Below, piece by piece: positions 12,351 through 23,517 of a stretch of 64,000 bases of DNA; position 1 is the stretch's first letter, and the number at the start of each line of letters is the position of its first letter. Position numbers and translations under genes: made by a program. The stretch is from Liolophura sinensis. Lineage: Eukaryota; Mollusca; Polyplacophora; Chitonida; Chitonidae. The stretch lies in NCBI RefSeq assembly GCF_032854445.1, contig NC_088298.1, positions 14,125,504 to 14,189,503 on the forward strand, given 5' to 3'. The notes beneath the pieces were generated by a model, which saw nothing but the letters and a program-made list of their open reading frames with translations, was not told the origin of the DNA and made no database searches.

Positions 12351-13822
12351 TTGTCGCCCTAAACACTGAATGTGTCCAGCTTTCGATTCAGATCGAGGCA
12401 TCGTTATCTTTGGGTTATTCTAGTGAACATCTTCGCGGGATGTTTAACACGGATTTGCTGATATGAATTTTTAAGCCACGAAAACTGCGTACAGGCAGAT
12501 TTTGTTGATATGATGTCCATGGATTAATAAAAAAAAACTTTGTTTACATAGGTGTAAGAAGACTTGAATCAACAATGATAGAAGAAAAGAGCCACCATTT
12601 CATGGGATATTTGGAAACATGAATTAGCCATTTGACATGATTCTGATGAACTCCTTGTGTGGGGAAATAAGGAGGTCATATAAAGTAATAAATGAATAAG
12701 GCAATTATTTCTTGTTTAGGATTACACAAGAATAGGCATGTGTGTTTTTACCACAACTCTCATTCCAAACTATAGAAAAATATGAAAATTTAAATTTACC
12801 GTGGTTGACCGAGATGGGTATTCATCCGAAAAAAAAACGTCAAGAGGTAATTGTTTAATAATGAACTTTAAAACAATTGATTCCCGGCAATCTTTGTAAG
12901 TACTTGACCAAAGAGGTTGGGGATTCGAATCCAGCTTTCGTCAGCACGAACGTAGTCCCTGAACTAGCTGAAAGACTTATTGTGCACAAGAGTAAACAGA
13001 AATGCGGCTTTGGTTGATTTTGCTGCGCTTTCCTTTCTGTTCATCTGAATTTACACAGACTTCACATTCTTGGTTTGTCTTTGAATAAAGAAGAATGGCT
13101 AGAAAAAGCGACGTGACATTGAGTACAGATGAACGCTTGTTGTTGTGACAATAGATGAACAGAACAGAGAGTTGGTTTTCTAAAGCCCTGTTCATCCTTT
13201 TCACGGTTTAAGGGCCGACTTCTATTGTTGCAACTCTCTGACGAAAAATACTTAAGCACTGGAACCCGCATAAATATTATGTAAGTTTCTGGAATCATTG
13301 TTAAACGTTATTTGAAACTAGATCCCATAAAGGATAGCGTCTCAAATTAAGGCTAGAAGATATATATCGTGACAGACAGTTCCACGGTTTCTAGACCAAT
13401 TTCCTAATGGTTTCTTAGCTAAGTTTTCAACAGTTTTTGTGATGCTATTGTACTATAACTTGTAGATACGTCACGCGTTTTGGGGATCAAAGTTTCAGGA
13501 AATGACTGCGAGATAATCACCCATTTGTCGCGTCTTAAGCTTTCTTGGAATCGACACGTGAAGTAAAATAAATCCTAAACCTGAAAACGATGTCTGGGGG
13601 CCTGGATGAAGTAACACACAACCCTTATCAATCCGTATCCGTTGATCCGTAATTATGAAACCAGTTTTCAATAGCAAATTACATATGTATAAAATTTAAA
13701 AAGGAAAGAACAGAATTGATTCCTTACAATACAAATTTACCGTTTTCATGGAGTTTATGTGTTTTTACAATGGGTTTTCATTCTTATAAAAACCCGTTCT
13801 ATAATTATCGGAGATTACTTAC
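12351..13822. other. Intergenic or intronic DNA
   Basis: A B-box-like GGGATTCGAATCCAGC occurs near 12920, probably a SINE head remnant. No gene is recognised. If the 13823-13941 exon is real, the left part is intron or further exons of that minus-strand gene. Confidence 0.4.
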
Positions 13823-13941
13823 CTGGTGTGGTCTGGCATAAATTCTGACGGATGTCGCTTGTCGTCCGCTAATATATGTTCCTAACTTGCCAAGAATCGG
13901 TGGAGAGTTGTCTATGAATCGGTGGTATGAATGGCCGTAAT
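13823..13941 (-). CDS. Candidate internal coding exon, unrecognised protein
   Basis: Read minus, a 119-bp segment is bounded by a good acceptor (CCTTGCTTTTTAG) and a consensus donor (CAG followed by GTAAGTAA). The only open phase gives two bases finishing a codon and then exactly 39 codons, so the exon starts in phase 1 and ends on a codon boundary. The peptide begins YGHSYHRFIDNSPPILGKLG and ends in VRIYARPHQ. It has normal amino-acid composition and no cysteines. I do not recognise a domain. The neighbouring exons were not found: an open stretch at 13495-13677 and a cysteine-containing one at 14298-14597 (both minus) are possible, but their phases do not join convincingly. The call rests on splice sites and composition alone. 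Confidence 0.45.
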
Positions 13942-16244
13942 CTAAAAAGCAAGGTTTGTGAAACGATATTATCTCTTTACAAAGATTGATGTACACCTAA
14001 TTTTTAAAACGATCTGATTAAGTGTAGCGCTGGTCATTTGCCAATGATTGTAAGTTTACTGCAATTTACTTAAAGGTGTTTTAAACAAATACGTCGCATA
14101 CATGTCTGATATACTCAGTACAGGTAGCATTTTTTTTGGTTTCGAAAGATAAAGGCTTTTCCCGTTTCCTCAACTCTCAAAACAGACCACCTTCTTATAA
14201 GTAAAACATTTTTGCATGCGTATATAGTGTTAAACGACAGTCTCAAATAAATACGGAATAAATAAGCAAAGCACCATTAAGGGGGGAAAAGTGCAATTTA
14301 CAAAGGATCATCTAAAAAAATCAGCTGCATGGAGTTTTTAGGAGAGCAACCACATTTGTGAAGACAACCGCCATTTACCATGGAAACATCTACGGGACAA
14401 CGTAAGACATATCTATCGCGTTTGTCCTGTACCGTAGGATACAGTGATTCACACTCGAGTGTTGTCTCGTTTTTGGCATCCGACATTGCATATACGTTAT
14501 GGAGTAGAATGTGAAATGTGACCAGTTCAGGACGGCCTGGACGATCATGCAAAATCGGTCTATCAGACCCACAGCGAGCATATCTATACACACACATGGG
14601 TGGTTGGACAGTGCAAAGCCATTCCTTTTCAATTAATCATGAACAGAGGGAAAGAGAGAAAAAATAACGCATACGTAGGCTGGCTGCAGTATAGATCAGA
14701 TAATGAAACATCTGCGACAGTGGTGGCAATGGCTGGCGATTCCTTCGGGTTCTTATCTTACAGCGCAAAAGGTTTGCGTCAGTGATTTGTTTATCGCGTC
14801 AATGGACGTGATATAAACATGGTCAGGGTATGTCATGACCACAAGGCCACCCCGTCCGCTCACAGCTGATCCTTGTGCCTCAGGGGGCAGGGGCTTCGCT
14901 CTGGTTTGAGCCCCTCGGGGATAGAGGGTGTGGGTGGCGGTCGAGTGTGTTAATGGTATATTTACACCTGTGGTATTATCGACTGTTATGCTTGTGCAGT
15001 TTGTCGGCTCTTTGGTATCACTAAATACCACAAAGCCTCACGCATTCTACATATATCTCTGCTGTCTAAAGTTTTATGGATTTGTGCTTTCCTCTTCTTT
15101 TCCTTAAATCTACGTACATGTAATAGAATATTAAAACAAGTTCCGGCCCACCCTCTCCCATCCATAATACATACCACTATCATATAAGTGAAAAATTCTG
15201 ATGTGTTAAGAAAATAGATGCAAATAGATGAGTATATAGAAATCTTGGGGTATACGCGAAGTCAGGGCGGGGTAGCATGAAACCTCTTTTGCTTTAAGTG
15301 TATGTAGCTGCGATGGGGACCGTTCTTGTATGTAGACATTACCTCAACCATGACATGTAGACGAGATAGCAACATTAAGCAGGCTTCATGCCAGTGGAGC
15401 AATGTATGTATATACATGTGAGTGCTCTGTCACGCCACGTGTTTGTCATGTGACACCTACAAAGGTAAACAAAATTGCCACAAGATTCAGTATCGAAAAT
15501 CAGATTCATGATAAGTGTTTTAAGTTGTTTTTCGCTTCAAGTGCAAATACGTCAAGTATGTACACGACACATACATACATACATACATACAGGGATGCCT
15601 TTTTCATCACCATCCCATCTGCTCCTTAATTCAGTCAATTCATGAAAAACTGTACAGTCGTTTTGCGTCATTTAAAAACATTGCTCTACTCGGTAAAACA
15701 CAACAGCAAATCTAATAATTCATGTTTTTTTCACACTTTATTTATCCTCGTTTTGGTATAGAGGTGGGCTCGGAATGCTTAATGGCACACCCACAACAAT
15801 GACATGTATCATTAGACTAAGCTGGTTTCCGACAGCGCTTGTTGGCGTTATTCACCATAGGCTTGTCGGCAAGCGAATCTCATGAATTACACATTAGGCT
15901 TATCCCTGATGATACTACAGCTGACGATTGACGGCCGCCTGCGTAAAGAGAAACTTGCTTGGAAGGTTGTCCACGCAAGACGTTATATAGAGAGTGTTTA
16001 TCAAGGACAAACCTTAACTACCTAATCTCCCCCCAGGGCTGTCATGTTTCCATACACATGCCCAAGGTCGTTAGTTCGAGTCCAGCTTGGTCCAAAAATA
16101 TAGTTAGAAGATTTGTAGCCACAGATAAAAAGGCATGGCATTCGGAGCAGGCATATAACTGAAAGCTACTATGATATAATGTGAATTATATATCTGATGT
16201 CTTTTCCCTTATCTATAAACAATTGAGAAATTTGACGAATCCAA
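13942..16244. other. Intergenic or intronic DNA, weak coding hints
   Basis: A minus-strand open stretch at 14597-14298 has coding-like composition with several cysteines (ETTLECESLYPTVQDK, then NGGCLHKCGC), but no confirmed splice sites and no recognised domain. Another at 15031-14753 ends next to a donor-like GTAAGATAAG. A SINE-head-like GTTAGTTCGAGTCCAGC lies near 16069. A short CATA repeat occurs near 15568-15590. Confidence 0.35.
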
Positions 16245-16360
16245 CTAGTGCCGGCTCGAGTTCTGCTTTATGTCAAGAGGTTTGTCAGATGCTGTTTGTG
16301 CATCTTATTGACCAAAAGTCTGGCTGCCGTCGTATATATAAGTGAAATATTTTTGACGAT
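16245..16360 (+). repeat. Degenerate SINE family 1 fragment
   Basis: Ends with CTGGCTGCCGTCGTATATAT and AAGTGAAATATTTTTGACGA, the family 1 tail. The upstream part is a poor match. It joins directly to the CAGACGGAC repeat on its right. Confidence 0.6.
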
Positions 16361-16365
16361 TACGC

Positions 16366-16534
16366 AGAAAATAATGCTCAGATGACGGGTAAGATGTATG
16401 GCAAGTTTCATCAAAATCGGCACGGTGGTTTAGGAGGAGATGCATTGACAAACTCGTATCTACAGACAGACGGACGGACAGGCTGACACAGTGATTCCAG
16501 CATGCCGTCTCCTCTTACTGAAGGGATATAATAA
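16366..16534 (+). repeat. Widespread CAGACGGAC-type repeat
   Basis: Contains CAAGTTTCATCAAAATCGG, GTGGTTTAGGAGGAGATGC and ACAGACAGACGGACGGACAG, then GGGATATAATAA. From general knowledge this is a repeat seen in many mollusc genomes; I cannot assign its TE class from this copy. Confidence 0.6.
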
Positions 16535-16645
16535 ACATATGAGTATGGTTTGTTTGTCATTCAAGGTTGCATTTGGATTGGTCAAGTGCAACAGTTACCT
16601 TAACATGAAATAAATTAAAGAAGAACTTCTAAGCATCTCCACGAA

Positions 16646-16712
16646 AAGACAGGGTCGTTGTGAGTTCAAGTCCAGCTTATGCTGACTTCCTGTATTCAGC
16701 CGTGTGTAAAAT
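16646..16712 (+). repeat. SINE family 1 head fragment
   Basis: GGGTCGTTGTGAGTTCAAGT followed by CCAGCTTATGCTGACTTCC is the B-box and start of the body of family 1. The rest is missing. Confidence 0.6.
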
Positions 16713-16883
16713 CAATCATACCCACTGCAAAATTGCTTTTAGTTAGTGACACGTAACAACCTACCTCCACACATCCTATATGTTGAAAATCCATTACTTT
16801 GCCATGAAAATGAAGTTAGAATACTTTTTCTAATTCATAATGTTAAACTGCTTAAGCACAGTTTCCACGGCAAGAACTCATTT

Positions 16884-17005
16884 CCTCGGAAGCATCCGCC
16901 TCGAAGTCGGGAGACCCGGGTCAAACTCGGGTCGGGTTATACCAAAGACTATAAAACTGTTCTTGTTGCTGCGCTTGGCGCTCAACACTAAGAAGTTGGA
17001 GCAAG
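16884..17005 (+). repeat. SINE family 2 fragment
   Basis: Begins with GCATCCGCCTCG, then a B-box-like GGGTCAAACTCGGG, then CTATAAAACTG, TGCTGCGCTTGGCGCTCA and GTTGGAGCAAGG. The order matches the family 2 copy at 37624. Confidence 0.65.
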
Positions 17006-17129
17006 GAAACAATTGTAGATTCCACAAAGCCATTTCTGACTTAGGTGAAAGTTTGAGATTGGATTTTAGAACTTAATTTTGCGCCAATAAATTTAAAGCA
17101 TTTACCACCTCATTAATATTACTCTAACA

Positions 17130-17262
17130 GAGTAATGACCCAGGAGCGGTCGCGGTGAGCATGTCCAACTCATGTTCACTACCTCTCCGGCCATAAGTGG
17201 GAAGGTCTGTCATCAACCTGCGGCATGGGCTCGCCCTGCCACAAGGAGACACAGTCGTCATA
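17130..17262 (+). repeat. Degenerate SINE family 1 copy, 3'-truncated
   Basis: GTAATGACCCAGGAGC, CGGTGAGCATGTCCAACTCA, CTACCTCTCCGGCCATAAGT and GGGAAGGTCTGTC are family 1 head and body. It loses similarity before the shared tail. Confidence 0.7.
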
Positions 17263-17903
17263 TGGTTGAAAGATTGTTAAAGGACAAAACAGCACCTGGC
17301 TAAAACATATTTCAATAGAAAGCAGGGTACTGACGTTTTTTAAAAAAAGTATTATACTTTTTATTATTATTTTAATGCGATTTCACCTAATAACATCTAG
17401 ACCACGAATGGAGCGTGTGAGTCGAGTCAACCGTCTTGAGAATTTTTATCCAATTAAACACGTTGCTATCAAAATGCCAGGCCTAAGCTGTAACATAGCT
17501 TTTACTCATTCACTCCATGAAGTGACATATGATAACACAGGACTACTGCACAAGACATCATTTTGAGATCGTTTACAACTGTTTAGTTATGTATAGCCGA
17601 AGGGTCATTTCTCAAAGTGTTGTGGGACAGTTCTATATCATTTACGAACCACCACAGACATAAAATCAGTTGATTTACAAGCCGTGTTATATTCAACAAT
17701 GGTATCACAAATTATGTCAGACAGTAGGATACCGTCTCAGCCCAAGTCGTATTCATTGCCTCAAATACATTTTTTGTCGTTTATTTTAGAGTTTAGTAGC
17801 TAAAATTATCCGTCCTATAAACGAAATATATGTGGTACATACAGTAATACCTAGCTGCTTGTGATTAACAGTAGGCCGTTTATAGGAGTCCATGTTTGAA
17901 CTA
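17263..17903. other. Intergenic DNA, no feature seen
   Basis: No recognised gene or repeat up to the left end of the Tc1-like element. The left TA target dinucleotide is at 17902-17903. Confidence 0.45.
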
Positions 17904-19424
17904 AACTCTGTCAAAAAAAGAAACGCAACCCCTGTCTTCGGATATCAAAAATTCGTTCGAATAAAGTTATTGCTTCCAAACTAAATTTTAGCCAAATGTA
18001 ATGAAATTATACACGTTTTTAATGAAGATTACCATCCAAACAACTGCCTTTTCTCTCCTAATTGTATTTTATTGCTTATGACGTCACAACGCATGGACTG
18101 ACCCTGTTGACGTCGCACACAAAACCATTCACATGCAAATCATGTCAATGGCAGTTATAGTGTGGGGGTTTATAAAACCAAATGTGCTTTCGTATTTTAT
18201 TCATTCATTCGTCGACGAAAGGCAGTCGGTAAAATGCCGCGACTGAGTGCTGCCGACCGAAATATCGCCATTGGTCGTCTTCAAGCCGGAGAAAGTTTTG
18301 GTACTACTGCACGACACCTAAATGTTCACAAAACAACGATATCCCGACTTTGGAGCCGTTACAACAACTTTAATTCGACCAACAATCGCCCGAGAAGTGG
18401 AAGGCCAACAATCACGACCCCACTTCAAGATCGGTACATCCGGGTCCTTCACCTGTGTAATCGGCATGCCCTACCAACCGTGACTGCCACACAAATACCA
18501 GGTTTGAGGAGAGTGTCGGCTCAACCGATTAGGAAGCGTCTGAAAGAAGCGGGTTTACGTGCCTGTAGACCAGTTGTTGGACCTGTACTACGCCCCTTAC
18601 ATCGACGCCTACGACTCAGGTGGTGCAACAACGTAAGGATATGGACTTTACAAAACTGGAGGCGCATCTGGTTTTCTGATGAATCCCGTTTTCTTTTGAC
18701 ACGTCACGACGGAAGACAGCGTGTGTATAGGAGACGTCATGAACGCTTTGCGCCCATCTGCGTCCGGCAGGTGGACAGATTTGGCGGAGGCAGTGTTATG
18801 GTTTGGGGAGTCATCTCGTACAACCAGAAATCAGACTTGGTGATCGTTCCAGGGAAGCTGACAGCCCAACGTTACATCAACCACGTGTTACAGCCTCACC
18901 TTCTCCCGACAGACACAGCTTTTTCAACAGGACAACGCCAGGCCTCATACTGCACGTGCAACAATGAACTTTCTGCAGGATTCCAACGTCAATGTCTTGC
19001 CGTGGCCCTGTAAATCACCAGACCTCAACCCTATTGAACACCTGTGGGATACTCTGGATCGACACGTGCGTCAACGTCAGCCAACGCCACAGACGCTTCA
19101 ACAGCTCGCCGTTGCGTTACAGGAGGAGTGGAGGGCCATTCCCCAGGAGAGAATCCGGCGTCTTATCCGTTCTTGTCCAAAGAGATGCCGTGCAGTGATT
19201 GCAGCTCGTGGTGGTCATACGAGATACTGAGGAAGACGCCCCCTGGTGAGCAACTGGTGTCTGTGAGATGACTTTTGAAAAGACAGTTTTAAACATGACC
19301 ATCTTGATTATTATTCTGCCAAATTTCTGACTTCTGTCTTCAATAAGAAAAAAGTTGTGCCGTCCTAAAACTAAATATTAAAATCTGTAAAATACGGGGT
19401 TTGCGTTTCTTTTTTGACAGCGTT
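17904..19424 (+). mobile_element. Tc1-like DNA transposon (DD34E)
   Basis: About 1.52 kb bounded by inverted terminal repeats of about 29 bp. The left end has CTGTCAAAAAAAGAAACGCA (from 17908) followed by ACCCC, and the right end carries its complement ending at 19420, differing by about two bases. A TA dinucleotide lies immediately outside each end (17902-17903 and 19425-19426), as expected for Tc1/mariner insertion. The transposase gene fills the middle. Near-identical ends and one obvious lesion suggest a fairly recent insertion. Confidence 0.93.
18234..19230 (+). pseudogene. Tc1-like transposase, broken by one frameshift
   Basis: This enzyme cuts and rejoins transposon ends through a DDE RNase H-like domain. 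The likely start is the ATG at 18234 (MPRLSAADRN); an in-phase ATG exists at 18162 but precedes the conserved N-terminus. The N-terminal helix-turn-helix spans roughly residues 5-60 (GESFGTTARHLNVHKTTIS), followed by the GRP-type hook (RPRSGRPTITT). The first catalytic Asp is in IWFSDESRF. A single-base shift near 18910-18920 then moves the frame, and the second catalytic block (QQDNARPH) and third (SPDLNPIEHLWD) continue in the next phase to the stop at 19228-19230. Thirty-four residues separate the second Asp and the Glu, hence DD34E. The total matches the usual 330-340 residues. As sequenced it cannot make full transposase. Confidence 0.9.
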
Positions 19425-19489
19425 TATAAATCGCTTTAAACCGATTACATAGGTTGATATGCTGAGGTAGTTACTAGCACATAACATAA

Positions 19490-21035
19490 CATTATGAGGG
19501 CTTCTTAGAAGCATTCCCACATGTCTATACATGGTAACTTTATGTGAACGTAACGTTATGAGGTCTTCTTGCAAGCATTCCCTCATGGCTATATGGTAAC
19601 TTCATGTGCACGTAACGTCCTGAAGGCTTCTGGCAAGCATTCCCTCATGGCTATATGGTAACTTTACCTGTACCTACTGCCATGAAGGCTTCTTGCAAGC
19701 ATTCACTCATGCCTATACGGTAACCCTACGTGCACGTAACGTTATGAAGGCTTCCTGCAAGCACTCCCTCATTTCTTTAGGGTAACTATATGTGCACGTA
19801 ACGTTATGAGGGCTTCTTGCAAGCATTCCCTCATGGTTACATTTTAACTTTATGTGCACGTTAAGTTATGAAGGCTTTTTGCAATCATTCTCTCATGGCT
19901 ATCTGTTAATTTTTAAGTGCACGTAAGGTTATAAGGATTTCTTGCAAACATTCACTCATTGCAACATGGTAATTTAATGTGCACGTAAAGGTATGAAGGC
20001 TTCTTGTAAACATTCCCTTATGGCTATATGGTTTTTTTTTTTTTTTTTTTTGATTGGTGTTTTACGCCGTACTCAAGAATATTTCACTTATACGACGGCG
20101 GCCAGCATCATGGTGGGTGGAAACCGGGCACAGTATGGCTATATGGTAACTTTATGTGTACGTAATGTTATGATGGCTGCTTGCAAGCATTCCCTCATGG
20201 CTACATGGTAACTTTACCTGTACGTACCGTCATGAAGGCTTCTTGCAAGCACTCCCCAATGGCTATATGTTAATTTTTACGTGCGCGTAATGCCATGGAG
20301 GCTTTTTGCAGTCATTCTCTCATGGCTATCTGTTAATTTTTAAGTGCACATAAGGTTATAAGGGTTTCTTGCAAGCATTCACTCATTGCAACATGGTAAT
20401 TTAATGCGCACGTAAAGTTATGAAGGCTTCTTGAAAACATTCCCTTATGGCTAACTGGTAACTTTATGTGTACGTACCGTTATGATGGCTGCTTGCAAGC
20501 ATTCCCTCATGGCTACATGGTAACTTTACCTGTACGTACCGTCATGAAGGCTCCTTGCAAGCATTCTCTCATGGCTACATGGTAACTTTTAGTGCATTTA
20601 ACGTTATGAGGGCTTCTTGCAAGCATTCCCTCGTGGCTACATGGTAACTTTATGTGCACGTTAGGTTATGAAGACTTCTTGCAAACATTCCCTCATGGCT
20701 ATATGATAACTTTATGTGCACGTAACGTTATGAAGCCTCTTGCAAGCACTCTCTCATGACTATATGGCAACTTTACCTGTACGTACCATCATGAAGATTT
20801 CTGTCAGGCATTCCCTCATGGCTATATGGTAACTTTATGGGCACGTAACGTTATGAGGGCTTCTTGCAGTCATTCCCTCATGGCTATATGTTAATTTTTT
20901 ACGTGCGCGTAACGTAATGAGGGTTTCTTACAATCATTCCTCCAATGGCCAAATGGTAGCTTTACGTGCACGTAACGTTATGAAGGCTTCTTGCAAGCAT
21001 TCCCCCATGGCTATATATGGTAACGTTAGCTTCAC
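19490..21035 (+). repeat. 63-bp satellite array
   Basis: About 22 head-to-tail copies of a unit of about 63 bp: GGCTTCTTGCAAGCATTCCC, TCATGGCTATATGGTAACTT, TATGTGCACGTAACGTTATG, AA. Units differ by scattered substitutions and small indels. There are two recurring variants of the end part (ATGTGCACGTAACGTTATG and ACCTGTACGTACCGTCATG), which alternate in places and hint at a higher-order repeat. The array starts about 65 bp after the Tc1-like element and is interrupted by a SINE at 20032-20133. Confidence 0.93.
20032..20133 (-). repeat. 5'-truncated SINE family 1 inside the satellite
   Basis: Read minus, the copy runs from CTGTGCCCGGTTTCCACCCA through the shared tail to a poly-A of about 19 (poly-T on plus). 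It is flanked by an exact 13-bp duplication, TATGGCTATATGG, at 20019-20031 and 20134-20146. That duplication is satellite sequence that should occur once per unit, so this is a clean LINE-machinery insertion into an already existing array. Confidence 0.93.
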
Positions 21036-21451
21036 CATCACCAAACCGGGCAATGTCCTCATAATTGGAGAGATCAGGATTCAAACTCTGAGCCAGATTA
21101 AGTCTTAAAGAGTAAAATTACGCACATGTCTCAAGGAAATTTCGCGACAGTATGACAAATGTAAGTCATTAAATGGACATTCAACGTGAATGATTTATTC
21201 AGAATACGATATGCCAATACATTGGTTTAATAGACCATCCCTTGTAAAAGTATTTGACAGAGAACGGAAATAAATGGTTTTTCATCTGATGTATTTCATT
21301 TTGATCTTTTTTTGCCTTTAAAATAACTTCCATGTGAAATACATGGTCCACATATCAACAAAAACTCAATAAACAATAAAAAGAGTTTTAGAGCTCTGAA
21401 AACTACATTTTAACATGTCTAATATATCTGAAAGTATTTTCGACATATTTG
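21036..21451. other. Intergenic DNA, no feature seen
   Basis: AT-rich sequence between the satellite and the next SINE. Nothing recognised. Confidence 0.45.
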
Positions 21452-21666
21452 GCATGACCCAAAAGCCTCATACCAATGCGGTCGGTATGAGTTCAAATCA
21501 AGGTTATGCTGGCTTCTTCTCTAGTTGGGCGTGGAAGGGTCTGTCAGCAACCATGGGTTTTCAACGGGCTCTTCCAGGTTTCTTCTCACCCTATTGCTGC
21601 CGTCGTCGTATAAGTGAAATATCCTTGAGTATACGACGTAAAACACCAATCAAATAAATAAATACA
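21452..21666 (+). repeat. SINE family 1 copy, head partly lost
   Basis: Contains ATGACCCAAAAGCCTC, ACCAATGCGGTCGGTATGAG, TTCAAATCAAGG, TATGCTGGCTTCTTCTC, GGGAAGG-like sequence, GCCGTCGTCGTATAAGTGAA and ACACCAATCAAATAAATAAA. The A-box side of the head is missing. Confidence 0.85.
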
Positions 21667-22836
21667 TCAGTTGTTTTTGAGAAATCTGAAATAAATCTGA
21701 AATATAACCAACGCAGACTAACCATGACGCACAGGTGTTCTTATGTACAAGACAAGGATGTGTCGGACTGATTTTCCTCTGCCCATTCATCTGTCGTAGG
21801 CCTTCACGGTTTACAACCGCTGACGTCGTCTCTTCCTGCGAATGACGAAATCATTTCTGGTGTATACTGCCTCCATGAACTCCCATTGACGGCTGCCTTC
21901 CCATTAATAAGCACGTGATGAGAGGCGGTTGAGAAGGGGGAAATGTGCCGATAATGAACATGAAACATTAATAACTGTTCGCTACCTTTGGCAGTTCGCT
22001 TTGCTGTGAAAGTCAGTCTATAAATACAAGCTGTAACATCTGCGCCCGTTTTAAAATGGAACCGAAGGCTATTTGTGTGTAATATCGCTGTAAAGATAGA
22101 CAATAGCTTGCAAATGCCAAAATGCTGTGATATTTCTTGTAAACACACAATTATCCCAACTCCGTCGAGTCACTGATTCTACGTCATCTCGCCTGTTGAG
22201 ATGGCAACCGCTTATGCAAAAGAAGCGGGCGTTTTCAAAATGAGTCTGCCGGAGCCCAGTTTCTCTTATCCGACGTCTCGTACAGGTTACTTTGGACGTT
22301 ATCAGCTTTACACGCACAACATCGGTCAGACGTGACGTCATCATATGGAATTTAATCGCCCGCAAAGGTACATGACTCCGATACTGTTTAAACCGGGTCC
22401 AATGCGTCAGTATGGTATTGAATTTCGGGGCAAGGCCAAATGACCAGAGGTAGAGGGCGTCCAGATTGACGTATTTCCGGATGTTTACGAAAGAATTCAA
22501 GCAGTAGAAGACGAATGCTCAAAGTTTAAAAACAACATAGAGAAGTATTTATTTATTAAATAGCAAGGGGGCTTTGACAGTTATGATGCTGCTCTCCCAC
22601 ATGCCCAACCTAGGCCACGTGTGTCTTGACAAGGTGTTTTGATAATACATACGCCTCGATATGAAGGGCTTTATTTTAACAGAAAAAAATCTCTAAGTGA
22701 TTTCTCTTTTTGTGATTACTTCTCTTACTTGTTTAGCAAGATTTTTTTCTGGGTGAACTAGTTATTCTTTGCCATACAGATCTAAGAGTAGGTTTTTAAA
22801 GAGTAGATTTTTATTATTATGGCAATAATCCAAAAG
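21667..22836. other. Intergenic DNA with unassigned minus-strand frames
   Basis: Two overlapping minus-strand open stretches (22148-21804 and 22500-22069, up to 143 codons) lie in GC-richer sequence. I recognise no domain, and no splice pair joins them. They might mark an exon or promoter, but this is not supported enough to call a gene. Confidence 0.35.
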
Positions 22837-23517
22837 CTAGCTGAGATTTATTTGACATAAAAGCTATAAAAGCTTTGGTGGGGTAGAGGTAACCTACCTA
22901 ACCCTTGTCTTAAGTTCATCCAGTGGTGGGCGGGGTTGTGGGACTCTTTTTAATTACCCACTAATTCCGTTTTATTTCACCTAGCCCCTATAAGTCTGAC
23001 ACCAATGCTACATTGTAAGGAAAGTCACACTAACTATGAATGTGCAACGTAAGACAAAATTTTGTGGTGGAAAGGCCACTTAAGAAAAAGACTATCTAGT
23101 GCTAATTAAGGAATTATTTGACATAAAACCTATAACACTGAAATAAGATGTAAAATGTTCAGCATGGTCTAAATGGCAAGAATCGCCAAGTTAAGATTAT
23201 GTGGTGGAAAGGTGCGTTAAGACAAAATCACAGGTCAATTTGCACCGAACGACCTTTGATTCTACTTTAATTAACAAACATCCCACAGTACTGAAAATAA
23301 GTGGAAAATGTAGGATTTAGTATCAATAATCACCAACTTAGGACAAGATTATGTGGTGGAAATTTCACTTAAGACAAGATCAAAGGTCAATTCGCACCAA
23401 ATGACCTTTGACTCTACTTTGATTGACATACATGTTGAACCTGCAGCTCTGAACACCGGTGGAAAATGCAGAGTTTAATCCCTTCACCAGTAATCACCTA
23501 CTTAAGACCAACTTATG
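22837..23517 (+). repeat. Left outer arm of the palindrome
   Basis: Four head-to-tail units marked by GTGGTGGAAA at about 23064, 23201, 23353 and 23517. Several units carry the pair AGGTCA and GACCTTTGA separated by about 14-20 bp. Confidence 0.8.

Noticed and set aside
22069-22500. 143-codon minus-strand open frame
   Set aside because: No recognised domain, no splice partner, and unusual composition; kept only as part of the intergenic description.
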